Assembly (NCBI RefSeq): GCF_008923205.2
Contig: NZ_WBMS02000032.1
Span: forward strand, 35,827-99,826
Length of the DNA: 64,000 bases
Source: Actinomadura physcomitrii
Lineage (GTDB): Bacteria > Actinomycetota > Actinomycetes > Streptosporangiales > Streptosporangiaceae
Direction of reading: 5' to 3'
Position 1 is the first letter of the stretch. Each line of letters opens with the position of its first letter. The position numbers and the translations under genes were made by a program. Under the pieces are notes generated by a model. That model had not been told where the DNA came from, ran no database searches, and saw only the letters and a list, made by a program, of their open reading frames with translations. This document shows, in pieces, positions 25,508 to 35,063 of this stretch.

Positions 25508-27049
25508 GTACTCGGCGGAGGCCCCGCCGGCCTGAGCGGGGCGGTGTCGCTGTGCCGGTCCCGGCGTTCGGTGGTCGTGGTCGACGCCGGGTCGCCGCGC
25601 AACGCGCCCAGCGGCGCCGTGCACGGATTCCTGTCCCGCGACGGGATCAGCCCGTTCGAGCTCGCCGAGATCGGACAGGCGGAGGTCAAGCGCTACGGCG
25701 GGCTCGTGCTGCCCGGCACGGCCGTCGCGGCGAGCCGCACCGACCGCGGGTTCGAGGTCACCCTCGACGACGGCCAGACCATCGCGGCGCGGCGGCTGCT
25801 GGTGACGACCGGCCTCTCCGACATGCTGCCCGACGTCCCCGGGCTGGCGGAACGCTGGGGCCGCGACGTGGTGCACTGCCCGCACTGCCACGGATGGGAG
25901 CTGCGCGACAGGTCCGTCGGCGTCCTCGCCACGCACACCGAGTGGGCGATGCGGCAGGCGTTGATGTTCCAGCAGCTCGCACCCGAGGTGACGTTCTTTC
26001 AGCACACCGCGCCGGACCTGACCGAACAGCAGGTGACCCGGCTGGGCGCCTGGGGCATCCGGGTGGTCACCGGGCGCGTGGAGGCGCTGGAGGCGGCCGA
26101 TGACCGGATCACCGGGCTGCGCCTGGACGGCGGGACGGTCGTGCCCTGCTCGGCCGTGACCGTCGCGCCCCGGCTGGTGGCCGGGTCCGCGGTGCTCGCC
26201 GACCTCGGCCTCGAACCGACCGCGCACCCGATGGGCGTCGGCGAGTCGATCGCCGCCGACCCGTCGGGAAAGACGGAGGTACCCGGCGTGTGGGTCGCCG
26301 GGAACGTCACCGACGTCATGGCGCAGGCGATGAGCTCGGCCGCCGGCGGGGCCGCGGCGGGCGCCGCGATCAACGGCGACCTCATCGCCGAGGACACCGA
26401 GCTCACCCTCCGGGTGCTGTCGCCCGACTACTGGGAGGAGCGGTACGCGTCCGGGGAGCGGGTCTGGAGCGGCGATCCGAACCCGCGGCTGGTCGAGGCC
26501 GCCACCGGCCTCCAGCCGGGCACGGCGCTGGACGTCGGCAGCGGCGAGGGCGCCGATTCGCTCTGGCTCGCCGCGCGCGGATGGGACGTCACCGGCGTCG
26601 ACGTCTCCCAGGCCGCGCTGGACCGGGCCGCCCGGCACGCCGCCGAGAGCGGCGTGGACGTCACGTGGCACCAGGCCGACGTCACGACATGGGAGCCCGA
26701 GCCGGCGCGGTTCGACCTGGTGTCGGTGCAGTACCTGCAGTTGCCCCGGCCCGCGCGCGACACGCTGATCCGCCGGCTGGCCGCGGCCGTCCGCCCGGGC
26801 GGGACGCTGCTCGTGGTCGGGCACCACCCGGCCGACCTGGAGGTTCCGACGCTGCGACGCCCGCGCCTCCCCCACCTGATGTTCACGGCCGAGGATATCG
26901 CCGCCGTGCTGGACGCGGCCGACTGGGACGTCGCCGCCTCCGCCCCGGAGCGCCCGGCCACCGGTCCCGGCGGGGACCGGATCACGCTCACCGACGCCGT
27001 CCTGCGGGCGGTGCGGCGCGGCACGGAAGGCGAGAGGAAGCGATCATGA
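25484..27049 (+). CDS. Bifunctional FAD/NAD(P) oxidoreductase - SAM methyltransferase
   Basis: A 521-residue fusion. Residues 1-305 are a thioredoxin-reductase-like flavoprotein: FAD motif VLGGGPAGLSG at the N-terminus, a CPHC pair in HCPHCHGWE near residue 133, and the second FAD motif VWVAGNVTD near 270. Residues 315-515 are a class I methyltransferase with ALDVGSGEGADSLWLAARG near 350. Such fusions are known in actinobacteria. The methyltransferase part resembles the TehB-like class, and redox-linked methylation or detoxification of small molecules is a guess. The start at 25484 is chosen because the fold begins there. The upstream 59 codons read through the shared promoter block. It overlaps the next gene by four bases. 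Confidence 0.85.
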   Translation: MTQNFDVAVLGGGPAGLSGAVSLCRSRRSVVVVDAGSPRNAPSGAVHGFLSRDGISPFELAEIGQAEVKRYGGLVLPGTAVAASRTDRGFEVTLDDGQTIAARRLLVTTGLSDMLPDVPGLAERWGRDVVHCPHCHGWELRDRSVGVLATHTEWAMRQALMFQQLAPEVTFFQHTAPDLTEQQVTRLGAWGIRVVTGRVEALEAADDRITGLRLDGGTVVPCSAVTVAPRLVAGSAVLADLGLEPTAHPMGVGESIAADPSGKTEVPGVWVAGNVTDVMAQAMSSAAGGAAAGAAINGDLIAEDTELTLRVLSPDYWEERYASGERVWSGDPNPRLVEAATGLQPGTALDVGSGEGADSLWLAARGWDVTGVDVSQAALDRAARHAAESGVDVTWHQADVTTWEPEPARFDLVSVQYLQLPRPARDTLIRRLAAAVRPGGTLLVVGHHPADLEVPTLRRPRLPHLMFTAEDIAAVLDAADWDVAASAPERPATGPGGDRITLTDAVLRAVRRGTEGERKRS

Positions 27050-28305
27050 CGGACGGCGCGGCGGTCGAGCGGATCGACACGCTGGTGATCGGCGGCGGCC
27101 AGGCGGGGCTGGCCACGAGCCACCACCTGACCGTGGCCGGGGTGGACCACCTCGTCGTGGACCGCCGGGACCGCCCCGGCGGCGGCTGGCTCGACCGGTG
27201 GGACGAGTTCTGCCTCGTCCTCCCGAACTTCACGCTCCAACTGCCGGGGATGCCGTACGACGGCGACGACCCGGACGGATTCATGGCGCGCGACGACGTG
27301 GTGAAGCACCTGACGCGGTACGCGTCCGTGATCGGCGCCCCGGTCCGGTTCGGCACCGACGTGACCCGGCTGGCCGCCGAGGACGGCGGTCTCGTGGCGC
27401 ACGCCGGAGGCGCGACCTTCCGGGCGCGCAACGTCGTCCTGGCGACCGGGCCGTACCCGCGGCCGAAGATCCCGTCCGCGGCGGAGCGGATCTCCGGGCA
27501 CATTCCGCAGCTGCACTCCAACGACTACCGCAGGCCGGGGGAGCTGCCGGACGGCGCCGTGCTCGTCGTCGGCTCCGGGCAGTCCGGCGCGCAGATCGCC
27601 GAGGAGCTGCACCGGGCCGGCCGCGAGGTCCACTTGGCGGTCTCGAAGGTCCCCGCCGCTCCCCGCCGGTACCGGGGCCGCGACCTCGGCTGGTGGCTGC
27701 TGGAGGTGTACCGGAACGGCCCGGCGGTGGGCGTGGAGATGAAGCTCCCGTCGCCGGCCGCGCGGTTCGCCCCCAACCCGGTCGTGTCCGGCCAGGGCGG
27801 CGGCCACAGCATCGACCTGCGGCGACTCGCCGGGGAGGGCGTCCGGCTGTACGGCCGGCTGGAGTCGGCGGACGGCACGGCCGTGCGGTTCAGCGACGAC
27901 CTCGCCGACCGGCTGGCGTTCGTCGAGACCCAGTTCGACAGGACGCAGCGGCGGCTGTTCGAGGCGTACATCGCGGCGGCGGGGATCGACGCGGCGCCCG
28001 ACGACCGTCCCCCGCGCGGCGACGCGCCCGCCCCGGCCACCGGCACCGAGCTCGACCTCGCCGCCGCCGGGGTCGGATCGGTGGTGTGGGCGACCGGCTA
28101 CCGACTCGACTTCGGCTGGGTGGACCTGCCGGTGTTCGACGAATGGGGCTACCCGCGGCACACCAGGGGCGTCACCGCCCACCCCGGGCTCTACGCGGTC
28201 GGGCTGCCCTGGCTGCACTCGGCGGGGTCGTCGGTGTTCGCGGGGGTCGGCCCCGACGCCGCGCACGTCGTGCAGCACATCGTCGACCGTGAGGACCACC
28301 GCTGA
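27046..28305 (+). CDS. Flavin-containing monooxygenase
   Basis: A 419-residue FAD/NADPH monooxygenase. The FAD Rossmann motif VIGGGQAGLA is near residue 14. The NADPH motif LVVGSGQSGAQIAEEL is near 180. A C-terminal VWATGYR motif (about residue 350) is typical of class B enzymes and their CzcO-like relatives. The start overlaps the stop of the preceding gene (ATGA), and the stop overlaps the MFS start (TGATG), so the three are translated from one transcript. It probably oxidises an organic substrate that the MFS pump exports. The substrate is not evident. Confidence 0.88.
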   Translation: MTDGAAVERIDTLVIGGGQAGLATSHHLTVAGVDHLVVDRRDRPGGGWLDRWDEFCLVLPNFTLQLPGMPYDGDDPDGFMARDDVVKHLTRYASVIGAPVRFGTDVTRLAAEDGGLVAHAGGATFRARNVVLATGPYPRPKIPSAAERISGHIPQLHSNDYRRPGELPDGAVLVVGSGQSGAQIAEELHRAGREVHLAVSKVPAAPRRYRGRDLGWWLLEVYRNGPAVGVEMKLPSPAARFAPNPVVSGQGGGHSIDLRRLAGEGVRLYGRLESADGTAVRFSDDLADRLAFVETQFDRTQRRLFEAYIAAAGIDAAPDDRPPRGDAPAPATGTELDLAAAGVGSVVWATGYRLDFGWVDLPVFDEWGYPRHTRGVTAHPGLYAVGLPWLHSAGSSVFAGVGPDAAHVVQHIVDREDHR

Positions 28306-29744
28306 TGGACGACCGGGACAAGACCGCGGACCCGCGCCGCTGGAAGGCGCTCGCGGCGCTGTGCATGGCGCAGTTCATGCTGATGCTGGACGCCACCGTG
28401 ATCAACGTGGCGCTGCCCGACCTCAGCGCCGACCTGAACCTCAGCCGGGTGGCGTTCACCTGGTCGGTCAGCATCTACGTGCTGTTCCTCGGCGGGCTGC
28501 TGCTGCTCGGCGGCCGGCTCGCCGACATCTTCGGCGCGCGTTCCCTGCTGCTGACCGGCCTGGTGGTGTTCACCCTCGCCTCGCTGGCCAGCGGCCTGGC
28601 GCAGGACGGGAGCGTGCTGATCGCCGGGCGCATCTGCCAGGGCGCGGGGGCGGCGATGATGTCCCCCGCCGCGCTGCGCGCCGTGACCGGCATGTTCGAC
28701 GGCCCCGAACGCAACAGGGCACTGGGCGTGTGGTCCTCGCTCGGCGGCATCGGCTTCGCCACCGGGCTGCTCGTCGGCGGCCTGCTCACCGACGGCCCCG
28801 GCTGGCGCTGGGTCTTCTTCATCAACATCCCGATCGGAGCCGCCCTGCTCGCCGCCATCCGGGCGCTGGTGCCCGAGCGCCGGGTCCCGGGCGCCGACCG
28901 GCACGTCGACGTGCTGGGAGCGGTGACCGTGACGGCCGGCACCGGCTCGCTCATCTACGGCATGATCAACGCCGGTACGCACGGCTGGACGGACCCCGGC
29001 ACGCTGCTGCCCATCGCGGCCGCCGCCGTCCTGTACGGGGTTTTCACGGCCGCCGAGCGCACCGTGCGGAGCCCCTTGATGCGCCTGGAGATACTGGCCC
29101 GCCGCCCGGTCGCGACCGGGACGTTCCTCATGCTCATGGCTGCGGGCGTGGCCGGCGGCGACCTGTTCATCACCTCGCAGTACCTGCAGCACTTCCGCGG
29201 TGACAGCGCGCTGGACAACGGCCTGTTCTTCCTGCCCGCGGCGCTGGCCACGGTCGTCGGCGCCATCACCGGCGGCCGCCTGGTCGGCACCGCCGGCACC
29301 CGCAACGTCGCCTTCGCCGCCCTGTCGCTGGTCGCCGTCGGCAACGGGCTCCTCATCGGGATGCTGCCGGAGGACGGCAACGTCTACGCCTGGGCCCTTC
29401 CCGGCGTCGTCGTGTTCTCGCTGGGCGCGGCCGCGGTGTTCGTCGCCGCGACCACCACCGCCCTCGCGGGCGTCGCCCAGCACGAGGCGGGGCTGGTGTC
29501 GGCCATCGTCTACACCTGCAATCCGACCGGTTCCGCCATCTTCGTCGCGGTGGGCTCCACCGTCGCCGCCGACGGCCTCACCGGCACGCCCGCGATCGGC
29601 GGGTTCACCGACGCCTACACGCTGTTCACCGCCGCCGCGGCGGCGGCCGCGCTGGTCTCGCTGGTCCTCGCGCCGTCCATCAGGCCGCAGCAGGCGAGCC
29701 CGCCGCCCGCGGGCAAGGCCGGTGTCGAGCCGTCCCGCACCTAG
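28305..29744 (+). CDS. MFS drug exporter, DHA2 (EmrB/QacA) family
   Basis: A 479-residue inner-membrane transporter with about 14 hydrophobic helices. The DHA2 motif A is visible (LGGRLADIFGARSLLL, about residues 66-81), as is the antiporter motif C region in helix 5 (GFATGLLVGGLLTDGPGWR). The N-terminus carries QFMLMLDATVINVALP, typical of the family, including the membrane Asp in helix 1. It is the last gene of the oxidoreductase operon. It may export a toxin or a product of the two flavoenzymes, or the product of the cluster that begins 0.6 kb downstream. Its promoter is not the cluster element. Confidence 0.9.
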   Translation: MDDRDKTADPRRWKALAALCMAQFMLMLDATVINVALPDLSADLNLSRVAFTWSVSIYVLFLGGLLLLGGRLADIFGARSLLLTGLVVFTLASLASGLAQDGSVLIAGRICQGAGAAMMSPAALRAVTGMFDGPERNRALGVWSSLGGIGFATGLLVGGLLTDGPGWRWVFFINIPIGAALLAAIRALVPERRVPGADRHVDVLGAVTVTAGTGSLIYGMINAGTHGWTDPGTLLPIAAAAVLYGVFTAAERTVRSPLMRLEILARRPVATGTFLMLMAAGVAGGDLFITSQYLQHFRGDSALDNGLFFLPAALATVVGAITGGRLVGTAGTRNVAFAALSLVAVGNGLLIGMLPEDGNVYAWALPGVVVFSLGAAAVFVAATTTALAGVAQHEAGLVSAIVYTCNPTGSAIFVAVGSTVAADGLTGTPAIGGFTDAYTLFTAAAAAAALVSLVLAPSIRPQQASPPPAGKAGVEPSRT

Positions 29745-29758
29745 AGCCGGGGGGCGGA

Positions 29759-30289
29759 TCACGCGCTGGGCCGCCGCTGGATGCGGGAGAGCCCCCGCTG
29801 CAGCCGCCAGTGGAGGGCGCGCACGTCGACGCCGGCCGCGACGAGCTCGGCCGCGGAGTAGTGCGGCAGCCGGTCGAGGTGCATGGTCCAGCCGAGGCTC
29901 GCGCACGTCCGGGCGTAGCGCTCCACGACCGTATCCGGTTCCGGCGCGGCTCCACCGTCCGGCGAGGTCGAGAAGACGTAGGCGCCGGGGCGCCGCTCGA
30001 TGCCGAGCATGGCGGCCTGCGCGCGGCAGTGGGCGAGATGGGCGCGCAGCAGGGTGATCGTCTCTGCGTCGAGCCCGGAGCGGCGCCCCCCGATGGCGAC
30101 CGCGCCGGCGTCGATGTCGACGTCGTCCCAGCGCAGGACGCACAGCTCGCCGCCCGGGGCGCCGGTGGTCAGGGCGAGCCAGACGAACATGCCCCAGCCG
30201 GGGTCGTTGGACGCTTCCATCACGATCGCCGCGGCCTGGGGCCGCGTTGGGGACGACGGGCTCGGCGCGGACTGCCTCGGGGTCGTCAT
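29759..30289 (-). pseudogene. Degenerate tyrosine recombinase catalytic domain
   Basis: A 176-residue frame with the outline of a tyrosine integrase catalytic domain. TTGAPGGELCVLRWDDVDI replaces the usual TGxRxGE box, so the first catalytic arginine is lost. LDRLPHYSAAELVAAGVDVR resembles the HxLRH box but has R-L-P in place of L-R, and the final tyrosine region is altered. No N-terminal core-binding domain is present. It is probably an inactive relic of a mobile element. It lies exactly at the left border of the biosynthetic cluster and is convergent with the MFS gene. Confidence 0.65.
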
Positions 30290-30351
30290 GGCGGCATCGT
30301 AAGCAGCGCTCCGGTCGCTGTTGAGATCCGAAAGAGCGGAGCCGGGCGCGC

Positions 30352-30419
30352 CATGGTGCGCACTTTCGCGCGGCACATCGTCCGCACCCCCAGGGCTTGC
30401 CCGCGCCGGGCGCGGATCG
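30352..30419 (+). promoter_or_regulatory. Cluster regulatory element, copy A
   Basis: Direct repeats CATGGTGCGCAC (30352-30363) and CATCGTCCGCAC (30376-30387) are 24 bp apart, with TTTCGCGCGGCA between. Nine bases later is TTGCCC (30397-30402), then after 13 bases ATCG. The element lies 73 bp before the SMP-30-like gene (30492) and reads in the same direction. The same architecture recurs at 32.7, 32.85, 50.83 and 56.05 kb. Confidence 0.8.
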
Positions 30420-30491
30420 CGAGCATCGTCCTGGCGGCGATCGCAGCATGCCGCGACCTCGATGCCACTGCGGAACGAGCCGGAGGTACCG

Positions 30492-31367
30492 ATGACGGAC
30501 GGCCACCCGGCCGCAGCGCCGACCACCGACGTCATCGTGCTCCCCGGAGCCACGTCCGCCCAGGGGATCGCCAAGGGCGAGGGCGACACCTTCTACTGCG
30601 GCGACCTGTACCTCGGCCACATCTTCCGCGGTGATCTCAGGCGCGGGACCGCCGAGCCGTTCATCGAGGCCCCGGAAGGCCGGATGTCCATGGGCCTGTG
30701 CGCCGATCTGCGGCACGGGCTGCTGTTCGTCGGCGGCGCGCTCGGCTGGGCGTACGTGTACGACCTCGGAACCGGCGCGACCGTCGCCACCTACCAGCTC
30801 GGCACCGTCGGCGACCTGAAGGCGACGGTGGTCAACAAGGTCCTCGTCACCGAAGAGGGCGCCTACTTCAGCGACACGTCGAGCGCCGTCCTGTACTTCG
30901 TGCCGATCGGACCGGCCGGGAAGCTCGGGCCGGCCAGGACCCTGCCGGTCACCGGCCCCGCCGCCGGCCTCGGCGGCGAGTACAACCTGAACGGGATCGC
31001 CCGTCCCGGACCCGGAGAGCCATTGATCATGTCGCACACGGCCGAAGGCAGGCTTTACACCGTGGACCCGGCGACCGGGGCCAGCCGGCCGATCGATGGC
31101 CTCGACGTGCCCAACGCGGACGGGCTCGTGCTCGAGGGCCGGCGGCTGTGGGTGGTGCAGAACTGGTCCAACCAGATCTCACGGGTGCGGCTGAGCCCCG
31201 ACCTGGCGTCCGGGACGGTCGAGGGCGTCATCACGCATGACGCCTTCCAGTTCCCGACGACCGCCGTGCCGTTCGGTGCCGACCGTCTGGCCGTCATCAA
31301 CGCCAAGGCCGACACCGGCGTCCGGCCGACCGCCGCCGAGTACGAGGTCGTCATCGTCGACCGCTGA
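30492..31367 (+). CDS. SMP-30/gluconolactonase-like beta-propeller protein
   Basis: A 291-residue propeller protein without a signal peptide. Repeated blade-like strands are visible (AQGIAKGEGDTFYCGDLYLG, GWAYVYDLGTGATVATY, NADGLVLEGRRLWVVQNW). The family includes lactonases and propeller cyclases or hydrolases that act on small molecules, so a lactone- or ester-processing step is possible. GGAGGT is four bases upstream of the start. It is driven by element copy A, which is the reason to count it as the left-most cluster gene. I cannot tell enzyme from binding protein. Confidence 0.75.
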   Translation: MTDGHPAAAPTTDVIVLPGATSAQGIAKGEGDTFYCGDLYLGHIFRGDLRRGTAEPFIEAPEGRMSMGLCADLRHGLLFVGGALGWAYVYDLGTGATVATYQLGTVGDLKATVVNKVLVTEEGAYFSDTSSAVLYFVPIGPAGKLGPARTLPVTGPAAGLGGEYNLNGIARPGPGEPLIMSHTAEGRLYTVDPATGASRPIDGLDVPNADGLVLEGRRLWVVQNWSNQISRVRLSPDLASGTVEGVITHDAFQFPTTAVPFGADRLAVINAKADTGVRPTAAEYEVVIVDR

Positions 31368-31439
31368 CCCGCGCGTCACTCCCGGCGCGCAGGCCACGCA
31401 CGGGCGCGCACGCCGCACACGGGCCTGTGCGTCACGGCG

Positions 31440-32639
31440 TCACGTCCCGGCCCGCAGGGGCAGTTCGGCCAGGGATCTGAGGATGTTGTGCGGACGGGAG
31501 CGCGGCGGGCCGGCCGGTTCGAGGGTGCGCGCCCGCCGGGCCAGCGCGCCGAGCAGGATCTCCGCCTCCAGCCGGGCGATCCCCGCGCCGACGCAGGCGT
31601 GCACGCCCGACCCGAAGGCCAGATGGTTCGCGGCCCTCCGGCGGATGTCGAAGCGGTCGGGATCCTCCCATTCGCGGGGGTCGCGGTTGGCGGCGCCGAC
31701 GAAGCAGAGGACCTTCTCCTTGGCCGGGATCACGGTGCCGGACAGCCGCACCTCGCGGGTGGTGGTGCGGAAGAAGTGCTGGACGGGAGAGTAGTACCGC
31801 AACGCCTCTTCGAGGGCCGGACGGGCCAGCGCCGGGTCGTCGTGCAGCGCCGCCCATTCTTCGGGGCGGGTGGCGAGAAGGTGCAGCGTCCAGGCGATGG
31901 CGTCGATGGTGGAGTCGAGGCCCGCCATCACCAGCGAGCGCACCAGCAGGCCGGCCTCCTCCTCCGTGGCCTCGCCGCGGTCGACGGCAGCGTACACGGC
32001 CGCACCGATCCCGCCGACGGCGAGCGAACCGCGTGCACAGCGCCCGATGAACCAGTCGTGCAACGGCATGCCCGCGGCCATCGCCTCCTCGGAGAGGCGG
32101 TTGCGCGGGCCGAACAGGTTGAACGCCATATCGCCGTACCGGAGCAGCTTCTCTCCCTCGTCCGGATCGAGTCCGAACGCCTCCGGAAACGCCCGCACCA
32201 GGTACGCCTGCGCCAGATCGACGACCCCGTCGAACCGGCCGCGCGCCACCACCGCCTCCGCCAGTTCCCCGGCGTGCCGTTCGAACTCCGGCCGGAAACG
32301 CTCGATCGCCCGTGGCGACAGCGCCCGCGCGGTGATCCGGCGCGGCCGGGCGTGCGCCGGCGGATCCGCTTCCACCAGCAGGCTCGGGGGCCGCCACGGC
32401 TCCTCATGCCAGAAGTTGGCGACCCCGACCCCCGCGGCCGAGCAGAACCTCTCATGGTCGCGCAGCACCTCGTGCACCTCGGCGTACCGGGCCACCGCCC
32501 ACGCCCGATAGGGCTCCAGGAAGACCACCGGGCCGGCCGCCCGCAGCCGCTCGTGGAACGCGTCGGGGTCGGAGCGGAATCGCTCGTCGAACGGATCGAT
32601 GTCCAGCACTGGAACATCGATCGGCACTGAATGCGACAT
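31440..32639 (-). CDS. Cytochrome P450
   Basis: A 399-residue soluble bacterial P450. The oxygen-activation helix has MAGLDSTID (about residue 230), the K-helix EALRYYSP (ExxR, about 275), and the heme-binding loop FGSGVHACVGAGIA (about 338-351, Cys ligand present). It should hydroxylate or otherwise oxidise a cluster intermediate using ferredoxin partners encoded elsewhere. The start at 32639 is preferred because homology begins there. The longer frame to 32750 would run through a cluster element. It is divergent from the carbamoyltransferase gene and preceded by element copy C. Confidence 0.92.
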   Translation of the reverse strand: MSHSVPIDVPVLDIDPFDERFRSDPDAFHERLRAAGPVVFLEPYRAWAVARYAEVHEVLRDHERFCSAAGVGVANFWHEEPWRPPSLLVEADPPAHARPRRITARALSPRAIERFRPEFERHAGELAEAVVARGRFDGVVDLAQAYLVRAFPEAFGLDPDEGEKLLRYGDMAFNLFGPRNRLSEEAMAAGMPLHDWFIGRCARGSLAVGGIGAAVYAAVDRGEATEEEAGLLVRSLVMAGLDSTIDAIAWTLHLLATRPEEWAALHDDPALARPALEEALRYYSPVQHFFRTTTREVRLSGTVIPAKEKVLCFVGAANRDPREWEDPDRFDIRRRAANHLAFGSGVHACVGAGIARLEAEILLGALARRARTLEPAGPPRSRPHNILRSLAELPLRAGT

Positions 32640-32706
32640 GACGCCAGCGTGGGCCGCTGCAAAGGCGGTGTCAATACCCGCAATGGCGCTCCTGATGGTG
32701 GATGAA

Positions 32707-32742
32707 GCGCGGGCAATACTCCGTGCAAAAGTGCGGACCTTG
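32707..32742 (-). promoter_or_regulatory. Cluster regulatory element, copy C (weak)
   Basis: Read on the minus strand, CAAGGTCCGCAC (32742-32731) is followed 24 bp on by TATTGCCCGCGC (32718-32707). The first repeat and TTTTGCACGG spacer are well kept. The second repeat is degenerate (8 of 12) and no TTGCCC follows at nine bases. It lies 68 bp upstream of the P450 start. Confidence 0.6.
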
Positions 32743-32821
32743 GCGCGCACATTCGCTGCCGACGAGGTCTCCGGCCAGGCCTGGACGACATTTCCGGCGG
32801 GCCGCGGATCGGCGCGGGTCC

Positions 32822-32889
32822 ACCCGCCCGCACGTTAGTGCGCAACATCGTCCGCACCCCTGGGGCTTGCCCGCTCCGGCGCGGTCTCG
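32822..32889 (+). promoter_or_regulatory. Cluster regulatory element, copy B
   Basis: Second repeat CATCGTCCGCAC at 32846-32857 is perfect. The first, at 32822-32833, is degenerate (8 of 12). TTGCCC at 32867-32872 follows at nine bases and CTCG at 32886-32889 after a further 13. It lies 80 bp before the carbamoyltransferase start. Copies B and C sit back to back in this 329-bp divergent region. Confidence 0.75.
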
Positions 32890-32968
32890 GAACGCTGTCC
32901 GTGGGTTCTCTTTCGCGACCGCCGTCCGCCGCCCCCGGGCGACCCCTGAGGACAATGAGGAGCTCCGC

Positions 32969-34957
32969 ATGCTCGTACTGGGCCTGGCCGGACACTTTTC
33001 TCCCCCGGACGTCGAACTCGCCCCGGGCCTCGGCTACGGATACGCCCACGACGCCGCCGCATGCCTGATCAGGGACGGCGAACTGGTGGCCGCCGTCGAA
33101 GAGGAACGGCTCAACCGGGTCAAGAAGACGACCAAATTCCCGATCAACGCGATCCGCGCGTGCCTCGCCACCGCCGGGGTCGCACCGTCCCGGATCGATG
33201 CCGTCGGGCACTACGTCAGGGAAGACTTCCTGGACATCGCGCTCGGCAATGTGTACGCCGAGAACCCGCGGCTTCCGCTGCGCAGCTCCCGCGAGCTCAT
33301 CACCGGCCATCTTTCGGACGGACTCGGCATCGACGTACCGTCCGATCGGCTTCTGTACAACGAGCATCACGTCTGCCATGCCATGTCCTCATTCGTCAGA
33401 TCGGGCATGGAAGAGGCACTGGTCGTCGTCATGGATTTCCGCGGAGAACTGCACTCGACCACGATATTCCTGGGGCGGGAAGGACGCTTGGAAAGGCTCG
33501 CGGCCTATGGCCTCGAGCAGTCGCTCGGAAGGTTCTACGAGAATCACATCAAGCTGCTCGGCTACCGGCTCGGCGACGAGTACAAGGTCATGGGCCTGGC
33601 GCCGTACGGCAACCCCGACACCTACCGCGGCCTGTTCAGCTCGATGTACACGCTGCGCGACAACGGTGACTTCGACCTGAACACGAACCCCAACGCGTTC
33701 CTGATGAACGGGTTCCTGCCGCGCAGGCGGGACGAGGAGTTCACCGAGCGGCACCGCGATTTCGCCGCCGGCCTCCAGGCCGCCCTGGAGGAACTCGCGA
33801 CGCACGTCATCGCCCACTGGGCGGAGCACACCGGGATCACCCGCCTGTGCTTCGTGGGCGGGGTCGCGCACAACAGCAGCCTCAACGGCCTGCTGCTCCG
33901 GTCGGGACGGTTCACCGAGATCTTCGTCCATCCCGTCTCGCACGACGCCGGCGCGGCCGAGGGCGCCGCGCTCGGCGCCGCCGACCTGCTCGGCGCATCC
34001 CGGCCGCAGCCGCGCCTGCGGTCCGCCAGCGTGGGCCCCGGGCTCGGCACCGCGAACGAGATCGAGAAGCAGCTCGCCGCCTGGGGCGACCTCATCGAGT
34101 ACGCGCAGCCCGCGGACATCGTCGCGGAGAGCGCGCGGCTGCTCGCCGACGGAGCCGTCCTGGGCTGGGCGCAGGGACGGTCGGAGTACGGGCCCCGGGC
34201 GCTCGGCAACCGCAGCATCCTCGCCGACCCGCGGCCGGCCGGGAACAAGCAGCGGATCAACTCCATGGTGAAGAAGCGCGAGGCCTACCGCCCCTTCGCC
34301 CCGGTGGTGACCCGCGAGGCGGCGGCGGAGTACTTCGACCTGCCGGCGCGGACGAAGGCCGACTACGAGTTCATGTCCTTCGTCGTGAACGTGCGCGAGG
34401 ACCGGCGCGCGGAGCTCGGCGCGGTCACCCACGTCGACGGCAGCGCACGGCTGCAGATCGTCGACCCGGACGCCGCCCCCCGGTTCCACCGCCTGGTGCG
34501 CGCGTTCGGCGAGCTGACCGGCACGCCCGTGCTGCTCAACACCTCCTTCAACAACAACGCCGAGCCGATCGTGCAGGACGTGCGCGACGCGCTGACCTGC
34601 TTCCTGACCACCGGGATCGACTACCTGGTCGTCGAGGACTTCCTGGTCCGGCGGCGGCGGGACGGCGAGCCCGCGATCGACGGGCTGATCCCCGAGTTCC
34701 GGCCGGTGGCCCGGCTCGTCAAGCGCGTCCGGACCACGGTCTCCGGGAAGCGGGACGTCGTCCATGAGATCTTCATGGACGTCCCGTTCGGCGCCAGGAC
34801 GCAGATATCCGCGGGCGCCTTCGCCGTCCTGGAGGCCGCGGACGGCGCGCGCTCGCTGGCATCGCTCGCGGACGCGGCGGGCGGTCTCGACGCGGACATC
34901 AGGGCCGAGCTGTACCGGCTGTGGCAGGGCAGGTTCTTCCTGCTGCGGCCCGAGTGA
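32969..34957 (+). CDS. NodU/TobZ-family carbamoyltransferase
   Basis: A 662-residue O-carbamoyltransferase using carbamoyl phosphate and ATP. The N-terminal ASKHA-like domain (about 1-360) has HDAAACLIRDGELVAAVEEE, the metal-binding histidines in NEHHVCHA (about 131), and SHDAGAAEGAALGA (about 329). The YrdC-like carbamoyl domain follows (about 370-560: GRSEYGPRALGNRSIL, NTSFNNNAEPIV). The last 80 residues (GARTQISAGAFAVLEAADG...) form a small extra domain like the PqqD/winged-helix type. GAGGAG is six bases upstream of the start. It implies a carbamate ester on the final product. Confidence 0.93.
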   Translation: MLVLGLAGHFSPPDVELAPGLGYGYAHDAAACLIRDGELVAAVEEERLNRVKKTTKFPINAIRACLATAGVAPSRIDAVGHYVREDFLDIALGNVYAENPRLPLRSSRELITGHLSDGLGIDVPSDRLLYNEHHVCHAMSSFVRSGMEEALVVVMDFRGELHSTTIFLGREGRLERLAAYGLEQSLGRFYENHIKLLGYRLGDEYKVMGLAPYGNPDTYRGLFSSMYTLRDNGDFDLNTNPNAFLMNGFLPRRRDEEFTERHRDFAAGLQAALEELATHVIAHWAEHTGITRLCFVGGVAHNSSLNGLLLRSGRFTEIFVHPVSHDAGAAEGAALGAADLLGASRPQPRLRSASVGPGLGTANEIEKQLAAWGDLIEYAQPADIVAESARLLADGAVLGWAQGRSEYGPRALGNRSILADPRPAGNKQRINSMVKKREAYRPFAPVVTREAAAEYFDLPARTKADYEFMSFVVNVREDRRAELGAVTHVDGSARLQIVDPDAAPRFHRLVRAFGELTGTPVLLNTSFNNNAEPIVQDVRDALTCFLTTGIDYLVVEDFLVRRRRDGEPAIDGLIPEFRPVARLVKRVRTTVSGKRDVVHEIFMDVPFGARTQISAGAFAVLEAADGARSLASLADAAGGLDADIRAELYRLWQGRFFLLRPE

Positions 34958-34970
34958 CCCGGCCCGCCGC

Positions 34971-35015
34971 GAACGGAGGCCTCCCGTCCCGGAGTCCGGG
35001 AACGGGAGGCCGTTC
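34971..35015. terminator. Bidirectional hairpin terminator
   Basis: A long stem with two small bulges: 34978-34993 (GGCCTCCCGTCCCGGA) pairs with 34995-35011, and the flanks AACGG and CCGTT extend it. It lies between the convergent carbamoyltransferase and ACP genes. Confidence 0.78.
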
Positions 35016-35063
35016 TCCTGCTCGCCGCTTACCGCCCGCCGCCAGGCCGGTCGCCGGGGCCGG

